A stretch of DNA of 64,000 nucleotides, from assembly GCF_003590775.1 (NCBI RefSeq), contig NZ_QYUM01000004.1:620001-684000 (forward strand), written 5' to 3'. The position numbers were made by a program, and so were the translations under genes. The stretch is from Sphingomonas cavernae (GTDB lineage Bacteria; Pseudomonadota; Alphaproteobacteria; Sphingomonadales; Sphingomonadaceae). The notes under the pieces were generated by a model. That model made no database searches, had not been told where the DNA came from, and saw only the letters and a program-made list of their open reading frames with translations. This document shows positions 34,045 to 43,090 of this stretch, in pieces (position 1 is the stretch's first letter; each line of letters starts with the position of its first letter).

Positions 34045-37002
34045 TCAGAACTTTGCCGTCAGGCCGACGAAGATCATCCGGCCCAGCGGGTCGTAGACGC
34101 CCGGATAGGTGTTGCCGTTGCCAAAGGAGCTGAGCAGCCCCTGTGCAATCGCCGGCGGATCTTTGTCGAAGATGTTGTTGACGCCGGCGCGCAGCGTGAA
34201 GTTCTCGATCACGTCCACCGTCGCGGCCAGATCGAAGTAGCTGTACGCACCGATCTTGCTGTTGATGACGAACGGCGTACCCGCCAGATACTCGTTGTCG
34301 GTGTTGCTGGAGAGCTTGGTCGAGCCGAAATAGCGCCAATTGAGCGACAGCGACGCGTTCGACCAGGGCATCTGCCACGTCGTGCGGAACTGGTGGCGCC
34401 AGGTCGGCGTCGGCTGGCCGCAGGTGGGGCCGAACAGGCCCGCGCAATCATAGGTGCCGAGCCCCGGAAGCGGCTGGACCACATGCTTGTCGAGCCAGGT
34501 GCCGACGAGCTCGAAGTTGAGCTTGCCGCCTTCGTTCAACCCTAGCGTGTCGAGATCGAAGGCATAGCTCGCGTTCACGTCGACGCCCGAGGTCTTGAGA
34601 TAGCCGGTGTTGAGCGTGGTCGCGACGATATAGCCGTCGGTGCCGAAGATGACGCCCGTAGTCGGATCGCGGTGGAACAGGTCGCAGAAGAACGGATTGC
34701 CCGTCTGGACACACTGGTTGATCGTCAGGAACGGATCGACCGTGCCGATATAGTTGTTCACCTTGATGTTGTAGTAATCGAGCGAGAACGACAGGTTCGG
34801 GATCGCCCGCGGCGTCAGGATCACACCCGCGGTATAGGTGTCGGCTTCCTCGGGCTTGAGCAGCGGGTTGCCGCCGCCCTGCGTCACGCAGGTTTCGGCC
34901 GGGCATTCGGGAATGCGACCGTACTGCGCCTGGGTGACGCCGGTAAGCGCACAGCGATCGAACGAGGCGGTCGGGGTCGGGCCCGAGCAAGGATCCTGCC
35001 CCTGGACGTTGCCAAGCCCGCGCGACGCGAACAGCTCGCTGACGTTTGGCGCGCGGATCGCGTGGTTATAGCTTGCCCGGAAGCGGACGTCGCGCGACGG
35101 CGCATAATCGAGTTCGGCCTTGTACGTGGTCGCGCCATAGCTCGTCACGGTGCCGTCGAGGCTGTCATTGGTATAGTCCGAATAACGCAGGCCCGCATTG
35201 ATGCTGAGCGAATGCGCGAACGGCATATCGGACAGGATCGGCAGCTCGAGTTCGCCGTAGATCTCGCGGACCTTGATCTTGCCCTTGGATTCGAGCGTGC
35301 CCTTTTGCTGCGCCAGCTCGTCGGCCCGGAAGTCGAGCGTTTCGATGCGCTGCTCGACGCCGATTGCGAAGCCCACCGCCTGCAACGCCCAGGGACTCTG
35401 GACACCATAGGCGCTCAGCTCGCCGCTCACGTTCGCGCTCAGCACGGTCAGCTTCTGCTCGCCTCGCGTGAAGGTGGGCGCGTAGATATAGTCGTAGACC
35501 GCGGGATCGATATTGCCAAAGCCGAAGACGTCCATCGGGACGCAGTCGGGATCGGTGCCATCAATCACCGATTTGCAGGTTGCGACGCCGTTGACGTTAA
35601 CCACCTGGAGCGCGTTCTTCGCCTTGGCCGGCGAAATGTCGTTCTGATAGTTCTCGTTGAAGATCATGATCGAGCGCAGCGCGCCAACATCATAGCTGAT
35701 CCCCGGCGCGATCTCACCGCGGACGCCGCCCTGGAAACGGTAGTCGGTGTGGCGCAGGTCGTCGCGTCGCGGCGCGCTGCCATCACCGGTCATGCGATAG
35801 CCGATAAAGGTGTCGCGGCTCGTGTCGGTGCCGGCTGCAGCCCCACAGAGCAGACCCGCCTGCTGCGCGCTCATGAAGGGATTGTCGCAGTTGATCGAAT
35901 AGACCTGACCCTGGAAGAGCGCCGAGGGCGCCGCCTGGGAGAAGGTGTGATCGTCCATGAACATGAAGCTGCCGTACAGCTCCGCTGCCTTGGACAGCTC
36001 GTAGTGCGCGAAGGCCCCCGCGGTATAGCGGCGGTCCGAACGCTGCATATAGTTGGTCGGCGCGTAGTTGTAGCGGAACGAGCTGTTGTAGGGCACCCAG
36101 GTCTTCGCGCCGTCCTTGGTGTTGTTATAGGTCACCGGCGCGCCCGTGGTCGGATCGGCCAGCACCGTGAACAGGCCATATTCGTTGTTGCTCGAACCGC
36201 CGCAGACGAAGCCGGTCCTGTCCGCATTGGGATCCAGCGCGCAAGCCGAATAGTCGCGCGATCCCTGGAGGATCGGGTTGACGCGGCGATAGCCGCCATA
36301 GACGGTGATGTTGCCACGATCGTCTGCGAAGTTGGTGCCCGCCGCGAAGTTCACGTCGAACTTCTCGCCATCGGTCACTGAGCTCGGCGCCGTCTGATAG
36401 CCATTGCTGCGGACCAGATCGCGCAGCGACTTGTTGTCGTTGTTGTGCTGGTAAAAGCTGAACTGCGCATCGGCGCGGACGCCCTCCAGATTCTTGCGCA
36501 GGATGAAGTTGACGACGCCCGAGATAGCGTCGGAGCCGTAGACCGCCGACGCGCCGCCCGTCACGACATCGACGCGCTCGACCAGCGAAGACGGCACGAA
36601 GTTCACGTCGATCGCCTGGGTCGGCAGCATGCGCTGACCGTCGATCAGCACGAGCACGCGGTTCGAACCGAGGTCGCGCAGGTTGATGTTGGCAGTGCCG
36701 TCCGAGCCGTTGGAGACGTTCTCGTTGGCGTCGGGGGTGAATTGCGGGAGCTTGTTGAGCACGCTCTCGACCGTGGTCGCGCCCTGGTAGCGGAACTCGG
36801 CGTCGCTCACGACGGTGATCGGGCTGTTGCTCTCCAGATTGGGACGGCGGATGCGCGTTCCGGTGACGACGATGGCGTCGCCTTCCGACGCCGCCGCGTC
36901 CTCGGCGGGCGCGGCGTCCTGCGCGAATGCCGGTGGCGCGAGCAATGCAATGGCGATTGCGGCGGCGCTGCTCCCCAGGCCGCTGCGGTGGATTCTGATC
37001 AT
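34045..37002 (-). CDS. TonB-dependent outer-membrane receptor
   Basis: A 985-residue receptor. The signal peptide (AAAIAIALLAPPAFA) is followed by the plug (IRRPNLESNSPITVVSDAEF, INLRDLGSNRVLVLIDGQRM, VVTGGASAVYGSDAISG) and the 22-strand barrel ending in IFVGLTAKF. The ATG at 37002 has GGAGG six bases upstream, and open frame further upstream is promoter DNA. It heads an operon with GH43 and GH27, the normal sphingomonad layout for importing oligosaccharides released outside. The likely ligand is an arabinose- or galactose-containing oligosaccharide or glycopeptide. Upstream half-sites resemble the operator shared by the hydroxyproline genes. Confidence 0.92.
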   Translation of the reverse strand: MIRIHRSGLGSSAAAIAIALLAPPAFAQDAAPAEDAAASEGDAIVVTGTRIRRPNLESNSPITVVSDAEFRYQGATTVESVLNKLPQFTPDANENVSNGSDGTANINLRDLGSNRVLVLIDGQRMLPTQAIDVNFVPSSLVERVDVVTGGASAVYGSDAISGVVNFILRKNLEGVRADAQFSFYQHNNDNKSLRDLVRSNGYQTAPSSVTDGEKFDVNFAAGTNFADDRGNITVYGGYRRVNPILQGSRDYSACALDPNADRTGFVCGGSSNNEYGLFTVLADPTTGAPVTYNNTKDGAKTWVPYNSSFRYNYAPTNYMQRSDRRYTAGAFAHYELSKAAELYGSFMFMDDHTFSQAAPSALFQGQVYSINCDNPFMSAQQAGLLCGAAAGTDTSRDTFIGYRMTGDGSAPRRDDLRHTDYRFQGGVRGEIAPGISYDVGALRSIMIFNENYQNDISPAKAKNALQVVNVNGVATCKSVIDGTDPDCVPMDVFGFGNIDPAVYDYIYAPTFTRGEQKLTVLSANVSGELSAYGVQSPWALQAVGFAIGVEQRIETLDFRADELAQQKGTLESKGKIKVREIYGELELPILSDMPFAHSLSINAGLRYSDYTNDSLDGTVTSYGATTYKAELDYAPSRDVRFRASYNHAIRAPNVSELFASRGLGNVQGQDPCSGPTPTASFDRCALTGVTQAQYGRIPECPAETCVTQGGGNPLLKPEEADTYTAGVILTPRAIPNLSFSLDYYNIKVNNYIGTVDPFLTINQCVQTGNPFFCDLFHRDPTTGVIFGTDGYIVATTLNTGYLKTSGVDVNASYAFDLDTLGLNEGGKLNFELVGTWLDKHVVQPLPGLGTYDCAGLFGPTCGQPTPTWRHQFRTTWQMPWSNASLSLNWRYFGSTKLSSNTDNEYLAGTPFVINSKIGAYSYFDLAATVDVIENFTLRAGVNNIFDKDPPAIAQGLLSSFGNGNTYPGVYDPLGRMIFVGLTAKF

Positions 37003-37059
37003 CGAAGACCTCCCTGTCTTTCTTGCGGCCGTTGTCGACCCGACAGGATGAAACATGTC

Positions 37060-37105
37060 TGACAAATAGATGTCAAATATTTTATACGATTTTATGATAT
37101 ACGAA
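37060..37105 (-). promoter_or_regulatory. Promoter region of the receptor operon with ATCGTATA half-sites
   Basis: On the minus strand, TTCGTATATC and AATCGTATA are directly repeated 15 bases apart (37082-37105), and the second shares nine bases with the 17-bp operator at 48357. Closer to the gene, TTGACA lies within the inverted repeat TGACA-N6-TGTCA (37060-37075). The link to GntR control is an inference. Confidence 0.45.
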
Positions 37106-37217
37106 TGAAAAACCTGATATTCTGCGCCCCTTGGGACAGCGACGGACGCCGCGCGTCGCACCGGTCACCGAATCATGTCCGAGAAAACGCCTGCGGGGCG
37201 AAGAATCGCCGATCGTG

Positions 37218-38930
37218 TCAGCCGGCCGGGCTTGCGCGCCCGTCCGCCAGCCAGGCATCGACGCGGTGCTCGACGATCGAAAGCGGCATGGGACCATCCG
37301 CGATCAGCAGATCGTGAAAGGCGCGATTATCGAAGCCTTCACCCAGCGCCGCCTGCGCGCGACGGCGTAGCGCTGTGAAGCGAACTTCGCCGACCTTGTA
37401 CGCGAGCGCCTGCGCCGGCCACCCGATGTAGCGCTGCGTCTCACCTTTAGCGACGCTCTCGGGGAGTGCCGTGTTTTCGCGCAGGCATCGCTCCGCCGCG
37501 TCGGCACTCCAGCCTTTCCAGTGGATGCCGACGTCCATCACCAATCGGCAGGCGCGCCACATCTCGAACGACAGGCGCCCGAAATCGTCATAGGGTGTCT
37601 CGTACATCCCCATCTCCACGCCCAGCTTTTCCGAATAGAGCGCCCAGCCTTCGACAAAGGCCGTGATGTCGTCGCGACGGCGAAAGGCCGGCAAGTCCTG
37701 CCGCTCCTGGCCCAGAGCGATCTGGAGATGGTGGCCTGGCACACCTTCATGCATCATCCAGGCCGTCAGGCCGAATAGCGGATCGCGGTACGAAGCCCTT
37801 CCGACCGCAACGGCACCCGCTACACCCTTTTCCGGATCGCCCAGATAATAGGCGCCCGACGACGCCTCCATCTCGGGCGGCTTCACATAGATGCCCCAGG
37901 GAAGCCGCGGCAGCTTCCCGAACCAGCGCGGCAGCGCATAATCGAGCCGCTTCCCGATCGCCGCGGCCTTTTCGATATAGGTCTTGAGATCGGGCGCGTA
38001 GAATTTTGGATCGCTGCGTACATAGGCGAGGAATTCAGCAAAGCTGCCGGTGAAGCCCGTCGCGCGCATCGCGGTTTCCATCTCCGCGCGGATGCGCTTC
38101 ACCTCGGCTTCGCCGAGCGCAAAGATCTGGTCGGGGGTCATGTCGGTCGTGGTCGAGCGTCGCGCCGTATAGGCATAATAGGCCTTGCCGCCGGGCAAGC
38201 CCGATGCGCCGAGCGTATTGCGCGCCGCCGGAAGATACTCGCGCTCGAAAAAGACGAGCAGAGTCCCTTGCGCGGGTTTCACGGCTTGCGCGACGACGGC
38301 ACGGCCCTCGGCGATCAGCGCCGCGCGTCGATCGGCCGGAATGCCGGGCGGCATCGCGGCCAGCGGCTTGAGCAACGGGCTTTCGTCGATCGGTTGCGCA
38401 ACCGCCATCTTCAGGATGGCGAGCACGCCCTCGGCAGTCGGTCGCGGCTGAGTGAAACCGGTCGCGATTCCGCGGCGCATATTGGCGATCTGCGCATCGT
38501 ACCAGCCGGGAAGCTCGCCCAGGCGCGCGATCCACGCGCGGGCATCGGCTTCGGTGCGGACCACGGTATTGCCCGCGGCATAATTCGCAGCGTTGAAGAA
38601 GCCATCGCCGGCGTCGAACGGAATGCGCTCCTCATCGAAGCGCGCGCCCTCGATCATAATGTCCAGCCGCCAGTCGAGCAGCGTCCGGGTCAGCGCCTGT
38701 TCGGGCGTGAGGGCTTGCCCGTCGAGCCCGGCCAGCCTCTTCTCCAGAGCGCGATATGCCGCGTTGCGTGCCTTCACTGCCCTGGGGCTGATATCGGGCC
38801 AACCGGTCTCAGCCTCGGCGGGATTGGCAAGCGCCTCATAATCTTTGACGACAGCATCGAGCGTGTCCGCCAGCGCAGGCGCGTGGATGAGACCCGCGGC
38901 AAGCGCGAGCGCAAGCGTTGCAGTTCGCAC
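37218..38930 (-). CDS. DUF885 family secreted metallopeptidase, first copy
   Basis: Putative zinc peptidase of about 570 residues with a signal peptide (ATLALALAAGLIHAPALA). The metal motif is MMHEGVPGHHLQ, the second Glu motif is AFVEGWALYSEKLG, and the C-terminal half has EMGMYETPYDDFGRLS, all typical of DUF885. The GTG at 38930 follows the permease stop by two bases and directly opens the signal peptide. The frame upstream is antisense-like. As last gene of the hydroxyproline operon, it probably releases proline- or hydroxyproline-rich peptides in the periplasm. Its specificity is not known. Confidence 0.85.
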   Translation of the reverse strand: MRTATLALALAAGLIHAPALADTLDAVVKDYEALANPAEAETGWPDISPRAVKARNAAYRALEKRLAGLDGQALTPEQALTRTLLDWRLDIMIEGARFDEERIPFDAGDGFFNAANYAAGNTVVRTEADARAWIARLGELPGWYDAQIANMRRGIATGFTQPRPTAEGVLAILKMAVAQPIDESPLLKPLAAMPPGIPADRRAALIAEGRAVVAQAVKPAQGTLLVFFEREYLPAARNTLGASGLPGGKAYYAYTARRSTTTDMTPDQIFALGEAEVKRIRAEMETAMRATGFTGSFAEFLAYVRSDPKFYAPDLKTYIEKAAAIGKRLDYALPRWFGKLPRLPWGIYVKPPEMEASSGAYYLGDPEKGVAGAVAVGRASYRDPLFGLTAWMMHEGVPGHHLQIALGQERQDLPAFRRRDDITAFVEGWALYSEKLGVEMGMYETPYDDFGRLSFEMWRACRLVMDVGIHWKGWSADAAERCLRENTALPESVAKGETQRYIGWPAQALAYKVGEVRFTALRRRAQAALGEGFDNRAFHDLLIADGPMPLSIVEHRVDAWLADGRASPAG

Positions 38931-38932
38931 CG

Positions 38933-40360
38933 TCAGATCGCTTCGGGCGCTGCTGCAACCTGCGTCCGGCTGCGCAGCCGGCCATAGGCGAAATAGATGG
39001 CGAGCCCGATCACGTTCCAGAGCAGGAAGCGCCCGATGGTGAGCGAGGGCAGACTGAAGAGCAAATAGAGGCAACCAGCGATGGCCAGCGCACCGACGAG
39101 CATCGGTTTGGGGCAACTGAAAACGCGCTTCAGATCGGGCCGGCTACGACGCAGCAGCATCATCGATCCGGCGGTCGCGATGAAGGCAAGCAGCGTGCCC
39201 GCATTGGCGAGCTCGGCGATCTCGTCGAGGCGGAAAAAGCCCGCGACCGCGGCCACGAACACGCCCGTGATCGCGGTGATGCGCACCGGCGTTCCGGTGC
39301 GCGGCGAAACCGCGCTGAGCCAGCGTGGCAGCAAGCCATCACGCGCCATCACGAAAAAGATGCGGCTCTGACCGTACATCATGACGAGGATCACCGAGGG
39401 CAGCGCGATCAGCGCCGCGAGCGCCACCACCCAAGCCATTGCAGGATGGCCCAAAGTGCGAAGGATGAAGGCGAGCGGTTCGGAGGATTGGGCGACCGCG
39501 ACATGGTTGACCGCGCCAACCGCGCTTACGGCCACGGCCATATAGATCAGCGTGCACACAGCCATCGAACCGATGATGCCGATGGTGAGGTCGCGTCCCG
39601 GATTCTTGGCTTCTTCGGCCGAGGTCGCGACCGCGTCGAAGCCGTAAAAGGCGAAGAATACGATGGCGGCCGCGGCCATCACGCCGCGTGTCTCGCCACC
39701 CTCGACATGGCTGAGAAAGCCGTAGGGCATGAAGGGCGTCATGTTGGCGCTGTCGAAGGCGGGCAGCGCGATTGCGGCAAAGGCGGCGAGCGCAGTCAGC
39801 TTGATGATTACCAGGACGATGTTGAAGGTCGCGCTCTCGCGCGTGCCGACGATCAACGCACCCGCGACGGTGAGCGCGACGAGGACCGCGGGCAGATTGA
39901 CGAAACCACCTGCATGGGGTCCGCCGATTATCTCGGGTGGCAGCGTTATGCCCGCCGAGTGAAGCCAACCGACCAGATAGGCGCCCCAGCCGACCGCAAC
40001 CGTGCTGCAGGCGAGTGAATATTCGAGGATCAGGCTCCAGCCAACCACCCAGGCAAGAGTCTCGCCCAGCACGGCGTAGCTATAGGTGTAGGCACCGCCC
40101 GCGGTGGGCATCAGCGTAGCCATTTCGGCATAGGCCAGCGCCGCACACGCACAGACTGCGCCAGCAATCGCAAAGGCAAGGATCACCGCTGGCCCCGCAC
40201 GGTCGGCGCCAACACCGGTCAGCGTATAGATGCCGGTGCCGACAATGGCACCCACGCCGAGCGCGATCAGATGCGGCCAACTCAGGGTCTTGGCGAGGCG
40301 ACGTCCCTCTTCGTGGACGGTGACGCTCTCAAACGGCTTGCGCGGCCCCCAAAACCCCAT
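38933..40360 (-). CDS. APC superfamily amino acid permease
   Basis: Inner-membrane amino acid/cation symporter of 475 residues with about 12 membrane segments. The first helix carries the substrate-binding motif GVGAIVGTGIYTLTGVGA, and the helix-6 region reads FFAFYGFDAVATSAEEAKNPGRD, both classic for the cationic amino acid/APC branch. It lies between the GntR gene and a DUF885 peptidase in the hydroxyproline operon, so uptake of hydroxyproline or proline is the most economical proposal, although the family mostly imports other amino acids. Confidence 0.85.
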   Translation of the reverse strand: MGFWGPRKPFESVTVHEEGRRLAKTLSWPHLIALGVGAIVGTGIYTLTGVGADRAGPAVILAFAIAGAVCACAALAYAEMATLMPTAGGAYTYSYAVLGETLAWVVGWSLILEYSLACSTVAVGWGAYLVGWLHSAGITLPPEIIGGPHAGGFVNLPAVLVALTVAGALIVGTRESATFNIVLVIIKLTALAAFAAIALPAFDSANMTPFMPYGFLSHVEGGETRGVMAAAAIVFFAFYGFDAVATSAEEAKNPGRDLTIGIIGSMAVCTLIYMAVAVSAVGAVNHVAVAQSSEPLAFILRTLGHPAMAWVVALAALIALPSVILVMMYGQSRIFFVMARDGLLPRWLSAVSPRTGTPVRITAITGVFVAAVAGFFRLDEIAELANAGTLLAFIATAGSMMLLRRSRPDLKRVFSCPKPMLVGALAIAGCLYLLFSLPSLTIGRFLLWNVIGLAIYFAYGRLRSRTQVAAAPEAI

Positions 40361-40370
40361 AGTCGACTCC

Positions 40371-41024
40371 CTATTTATCGTCTTGTTTGAATTGCTTGCG
40401 AAGATCGTTCAGCGTGCCGCCGATATGCTGCTCGGTCAGCTCGCCGACGCGCGCGGAGTCCCCCGCCATCCATGCGGCGAGCATCAGCTCGTGCTCTTCA
40501 TTGGCGCGCGTGTCGCGTCCCATTGGTTCCAGATGCTTGCGCACATAACGCTCCGCCATGATGTGCAGCCGCTCGACGATCTGGAAGGTCAGCGGCTGTC
40601 GCGCGGGACGCACAAGCGCGAGGTGAAAGGCGCGGTTCAACCGGCCGACATCATCAGTGCTCTTGTCTATCGCGCGATCGAGCGCATCGAGCGCAAGCCG
40701 CGCATATTCACGATCGGCATCGCCTGCGCGCGCCGCCGCTGCGGCCACGATTTCGGGCTCGATCTTGAGGCGCAGCGCATAAACCTCCTCGGCCTCCTCG
40801 CCGCTCAGCGGCCGTACGAAGAAGCCGCGATTGGGCTGCGACACAAGCAGCCCCTCCTGCTCGAGCCGCGCCAGCGCCTCGCGCAGCGGTATCTTGCTTA
40901 CGCCCAGTTCGTTTGCCAGCGCATCCTGCCGGATGGCGACACTCACCGGAACCGATCCCGACACGATCCGGTCGCGCACGAGCTCGAAAATCTGTTCGGA
41001 AAGATTGCGTACGATCAGGTCCAT
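40371..41024 (-). CDS. GntR family (FadR/FCD) transcriptional regulator
   Basis: A 217-residue regulator. The N-terminal winged helix (DALANELGVSKIPLREALAR) is followed by an FCD effector domain with the metal-binding residues expected in LNRAFHLAL, EEHELMLAA and TEQHIGG. FCD regulators control sugar-acid, amino-acid and hydroxyproline catabolism (HypR in rhizobia is one). It is embedded in the hydroxyproline operon. FCD proteins often bind sites with a GTATAC core, and such sites occur at 43043 and 48357, making it the best candidate regulator. Probable ligand: hydroxyproline or a pathway intermediate. Confidence 0.88.
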   Translation of the reverse strand: MDLIVRNLSEQIFELVRDRIVSGSVPVSVAIRQDALANELGVSKIPLREALARLEQEGLLVSQPNRGFFVRPLSGEEAEEVYALRLKIEPEIVAAAAARAGDADREYARLALDALDRAIDKSTDDVGRLNRAFHLALVRPARQPLTFQIVERLHIMAERYVRKHLEPMGRDTRANEEHELMLAAWMAGDSARVGELTEQHIGGTLNDLRKQFKQDDK

Positions 41025-41098
41025 CGGATCCCCGTTTCAATGATGGATAGGGGTGCCGTGATCGACGAGCTTGGCGGGCGTGGCAACAAATCTCTTCC

Positions 41099-42097
41099 TT
41101 AAACCACCTGAAACCCGTTCCAGAACGCGTCCTCGCGGTCGATCCAGATCGTGTTGAAGCCCGTGGCGATCGCCGAGCCCTCCACCGAGGGGATGATCGC
41201 CGCCTGGCCGCCGATCTCGGTTGCCGCCTCGACCCTGCCGATAAAGCGGCTGCCGATATAGCTTTCATGGACGAAGCGGTCGCCGGGCTTGAGCCGTCCG
41301 CGCGCGGTCAACTGCGCCATGCGCGCCGACGTGCCGGTGCCGCAGGGTGAACGGTCGATCGCGCGATCGCCATAGAAGACCGCGTTGCGCGCATCGGCAC
41401 CTTCGCCCTTGGGCAGGTCGGCCCAAAGCACATGGCTGACGCCGCGAATGGTGGGATCGAGCGGATGCACCGGCTCGAATTTTTCGCGGACGAGCTGGCG
41501 GACCTTGCCGCTCAGTTCGACGATCCGGGCCGCGCCAAGATCGTCCAGCCCCTTATATGGGCCCTGCGGCTCGATGATCGCGTAGAAATTGCCGCCATAG
41601 GAAACGTCAAGCGTCAGCGGCCCGAAATCAGGTACATCGATCGTGATGTCGCGCGCGGCCAGATAGCCGGGCACGTTGGTGATCTTCACAGCGGTGACGC
41701 GCTTGCCTTCGGTACGATACGCGATATCGATCACACCCGCGGGCACTTCGCAGCGCAGCTTTCCGGGTTCGCGCGGCTGGATCAGCCCGTTTTCGAGGCC
41801 GAAGGTGACGATACCGATCGTTCCGTGCCCGCACATCGGCAGGCATCCGCTCGTCTCGATGAACAGGATACCGACATCGGCATCCTCCTGCGTCGGCGGA
41901 TAGAGAAAACCGCCCGACATCATGTCGTGCCCGCGCGGCTCGAAGCAGAGCCCGGTGCGGATCCAGTCGAAGCGGGCCAGGAAATCCTGGCGCCGCTCGG
42001 ACATGGATGCGCCGTGCAGCAGCGGCGCTCCGCCCGCCACAAGGCGGACGGGATTGCCCGCCGTGTGACCATCGACGCAGAAGAAGGTGTGCCGCAT
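41099..42097 (-). CDS. 4-hydroxyproline 2-epimerase (proline racemase family)
   Basis: Cofactor-independent epimerase that inverts C-alpha of trans-4-hydroxy-L-proline to give cis-4-hydroxy-D-proline. Both catalytic cysteines are present: Cys89 in PMCGHGTIG and Cys252 in SPCGTGTSARMA. That excludes the trans-3-hydroxyproline dehydratase variant, which lacks the second or first Cys. VDGHTAGNPVRLV near the start matches hydroxyproline rather than proline racemases. The ATG at 42097 is chosen at the family start, four bases after the deaminase stop. The frame upstream is a shadow. It is the first enzyme of the pathway. Confidence 0.9.
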   Translation of the reverse strand: MRHTFFCVDGHTAGNPVRLVAGGAPLLHGASMSERRQDFLARFDWIRTGLCFEPRGHDMMSGGFLYPPTQEDADVGILFIETSGCLPMCGHGTIGIVTFGLENGLIQPREPGKLRCEVPAGVIDIAYRTEGKRVTAVKITNVPGYLAARDITIDVPDFGPLTLDVSYGGNFYAIIEPQGPYKGLDDLGAARIVELSGKVRQLVREKFEPVHPLDPTIRGVSHVLWADLPKGEGADARNAVFYGDRAIDRSPCGTGTSARMAQLTARGRLKPGDRFVHESYIGSRFIGRVEAATEIGGQAAIIPSVEGSAIATGFNTIWIDREDAFWNGFQVV

Positions 42098-42101
42098 CGG
42101 C

Positions 42102-43013
42102 TCAGGCAGCCGCCGCCACAAGGGTCGGACGCGTCGCCGCAGCCTGCTCGACCATGCGGGTAACGTCGGCGCGACGCGCACCCGCAAGCGGCAGGCGCGG
42201 GAGACGAACACGCTCCGAACCGCGGCCCATGATCTGCTCGGCGAGCTTGATCGACTGGACGAGGTCATGCTCGGCATCGAGGTGAAGCAAGGGCATGAAC
42301 CAGCGATAAATGGCGCGCGCCGTCTCGAGATCACCGCGCTTCATGGCCGCCACGAGCTGCACCGATTCCTGCGGGAAGGCGTTCGTCAGGCCCGAGACCC
42401 AGCCACGCGCGCCGAGCAGCAGCCCTTCGAGCGCCACGTCGTCAAGCCCCGCAAACAGCGCGTAGCGATCGCCCAGCGCGTTGATCAGATCGGTGAAGCG
42501 ACGCGGATCGGGCGCCGATTCCTTGACCGCGACGATGTTCTCGACATCGCTGATCGCATTCAGCACATCGACGGTGATGTTCACGCGGTAGGCGGGCGGA
42601 TTGTTGTACAGCATGATCGGCAGGCTGGTGGCCGCAGCGACGGTGCGGAAATGATGAACCAGCTCGGCCTCGGTCGGAACATAGACCATTGCGGGCAGCA
42701 GCATCAGGCCATCTGCGCCCGCGGCTTCCGCATCGCGCGCATACTCGCTGGCGCGCGTGCCGTCATATTCGGACACGCCCGTGATCACAGGCACGCGGCC
42801 CGCCACCACCTCGCAAATCGCCTTCAGCAGCGTGCGCTTCTCCTCGGGCAGCAGCGAGTTGTTCTCGCCCACGGTGCCCATCGCGATGATTCCGTCAACA
42901 CCGTCCTTGATGAGATCGTCGACCACTCGCTGCGATTCGGCGACGTCGATCGACAGATCTTCCTTGAATTGCGTGGTTGCAGCCGGAAATACGCCCTGCC
43001 ACTCGATTTTCAT
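42102..43013 (-). CDS. 1-pyrroline-4-hydroxy-2-carboxylate deaminase (DapA family)
   Basis: A 303-residue Schiff-base TIM barrel of the dihydrodipicolinate synthase/N-acetylneuraminate lyase family. Lys164 in VAVKES forms the imine, Tyr136 in MLYNNPP completes the catalytic set, and the substrate loop is GTVGEN instead of the lyase GTTGE. Between the epimerase and the D-hydroxyproline oxidase, the fitting role is deamination and dehydration of pyrroline-4-hydroxy-2-carboxylate to alpha-ketoglutarate semialdehyde. It is the first gene of the leftward operon, right beside the operator at 43043. A plain DapA role is unlikely in this context. Confidence 0.85.
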   Translation of the reverse strand: MKIEWQGVFPAATTQFKEDLSIDVAESQRVVDDLIKDGVDGIIAMGTVGENNSLLPEEKRTLLKAICEVVAGRVPVITGVSEYDGTRASEYARDAEAAGADGLMLLPAMVYVPTEAELVHHFRTVAAATSLPIMLYNNPPAYRVNITVDVLNAISDVENIVAVKESAPDPRRFTDLINALGDRYALFAGLDDVALEGLLLGARGWVSGLTNAFPQESVQLVAAMKRGDLETARAIYRWFMPLLHLDAEHDLVQSIKLAEQIMGRGSERVRLPRLPLAGARRADVTRMVEQAAATRPTLVAAAA

Positions 43014-43042
43014 CCGTTGTTTCCCTAGCTCTTGTCTTGAAC

Positions 43043-43059
43043 GTTATACGGTATACGAT
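43043..43059. promoter_or_regulatory. 17-bp operator candidate between the divergent hydroxyproline units
   Basis: GTTATACGGTATACGAT contains the GTATAC core favoured by FCD-type GntR proteins. Its exact reverse complement occurs at 48357-48373 in another divergent promoter. It lies 30 bases from the deaminase start and 32 from the oxidase start, where it could control both directions. Confidence 0.75.
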
Positions 43060-43090
43060 ACTGGCAACAACGATGCAATGGAAGAGTGCA

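Noticed and set aside
34672-36381. 569-codon plus-strand frame inside the TonB receptor gene
   Set aside because: It is a high-GC shadow of the receptor gene with biased Arg/Ala/Val composition and no recognisable domain.
41099-42097. Trans-3-hydroxyproline dehydratase
   Set aside because: That enzyme lacks one catalytic Cys of the family. Here both Cys89 and Cys252 are present, which fits an epimerase.
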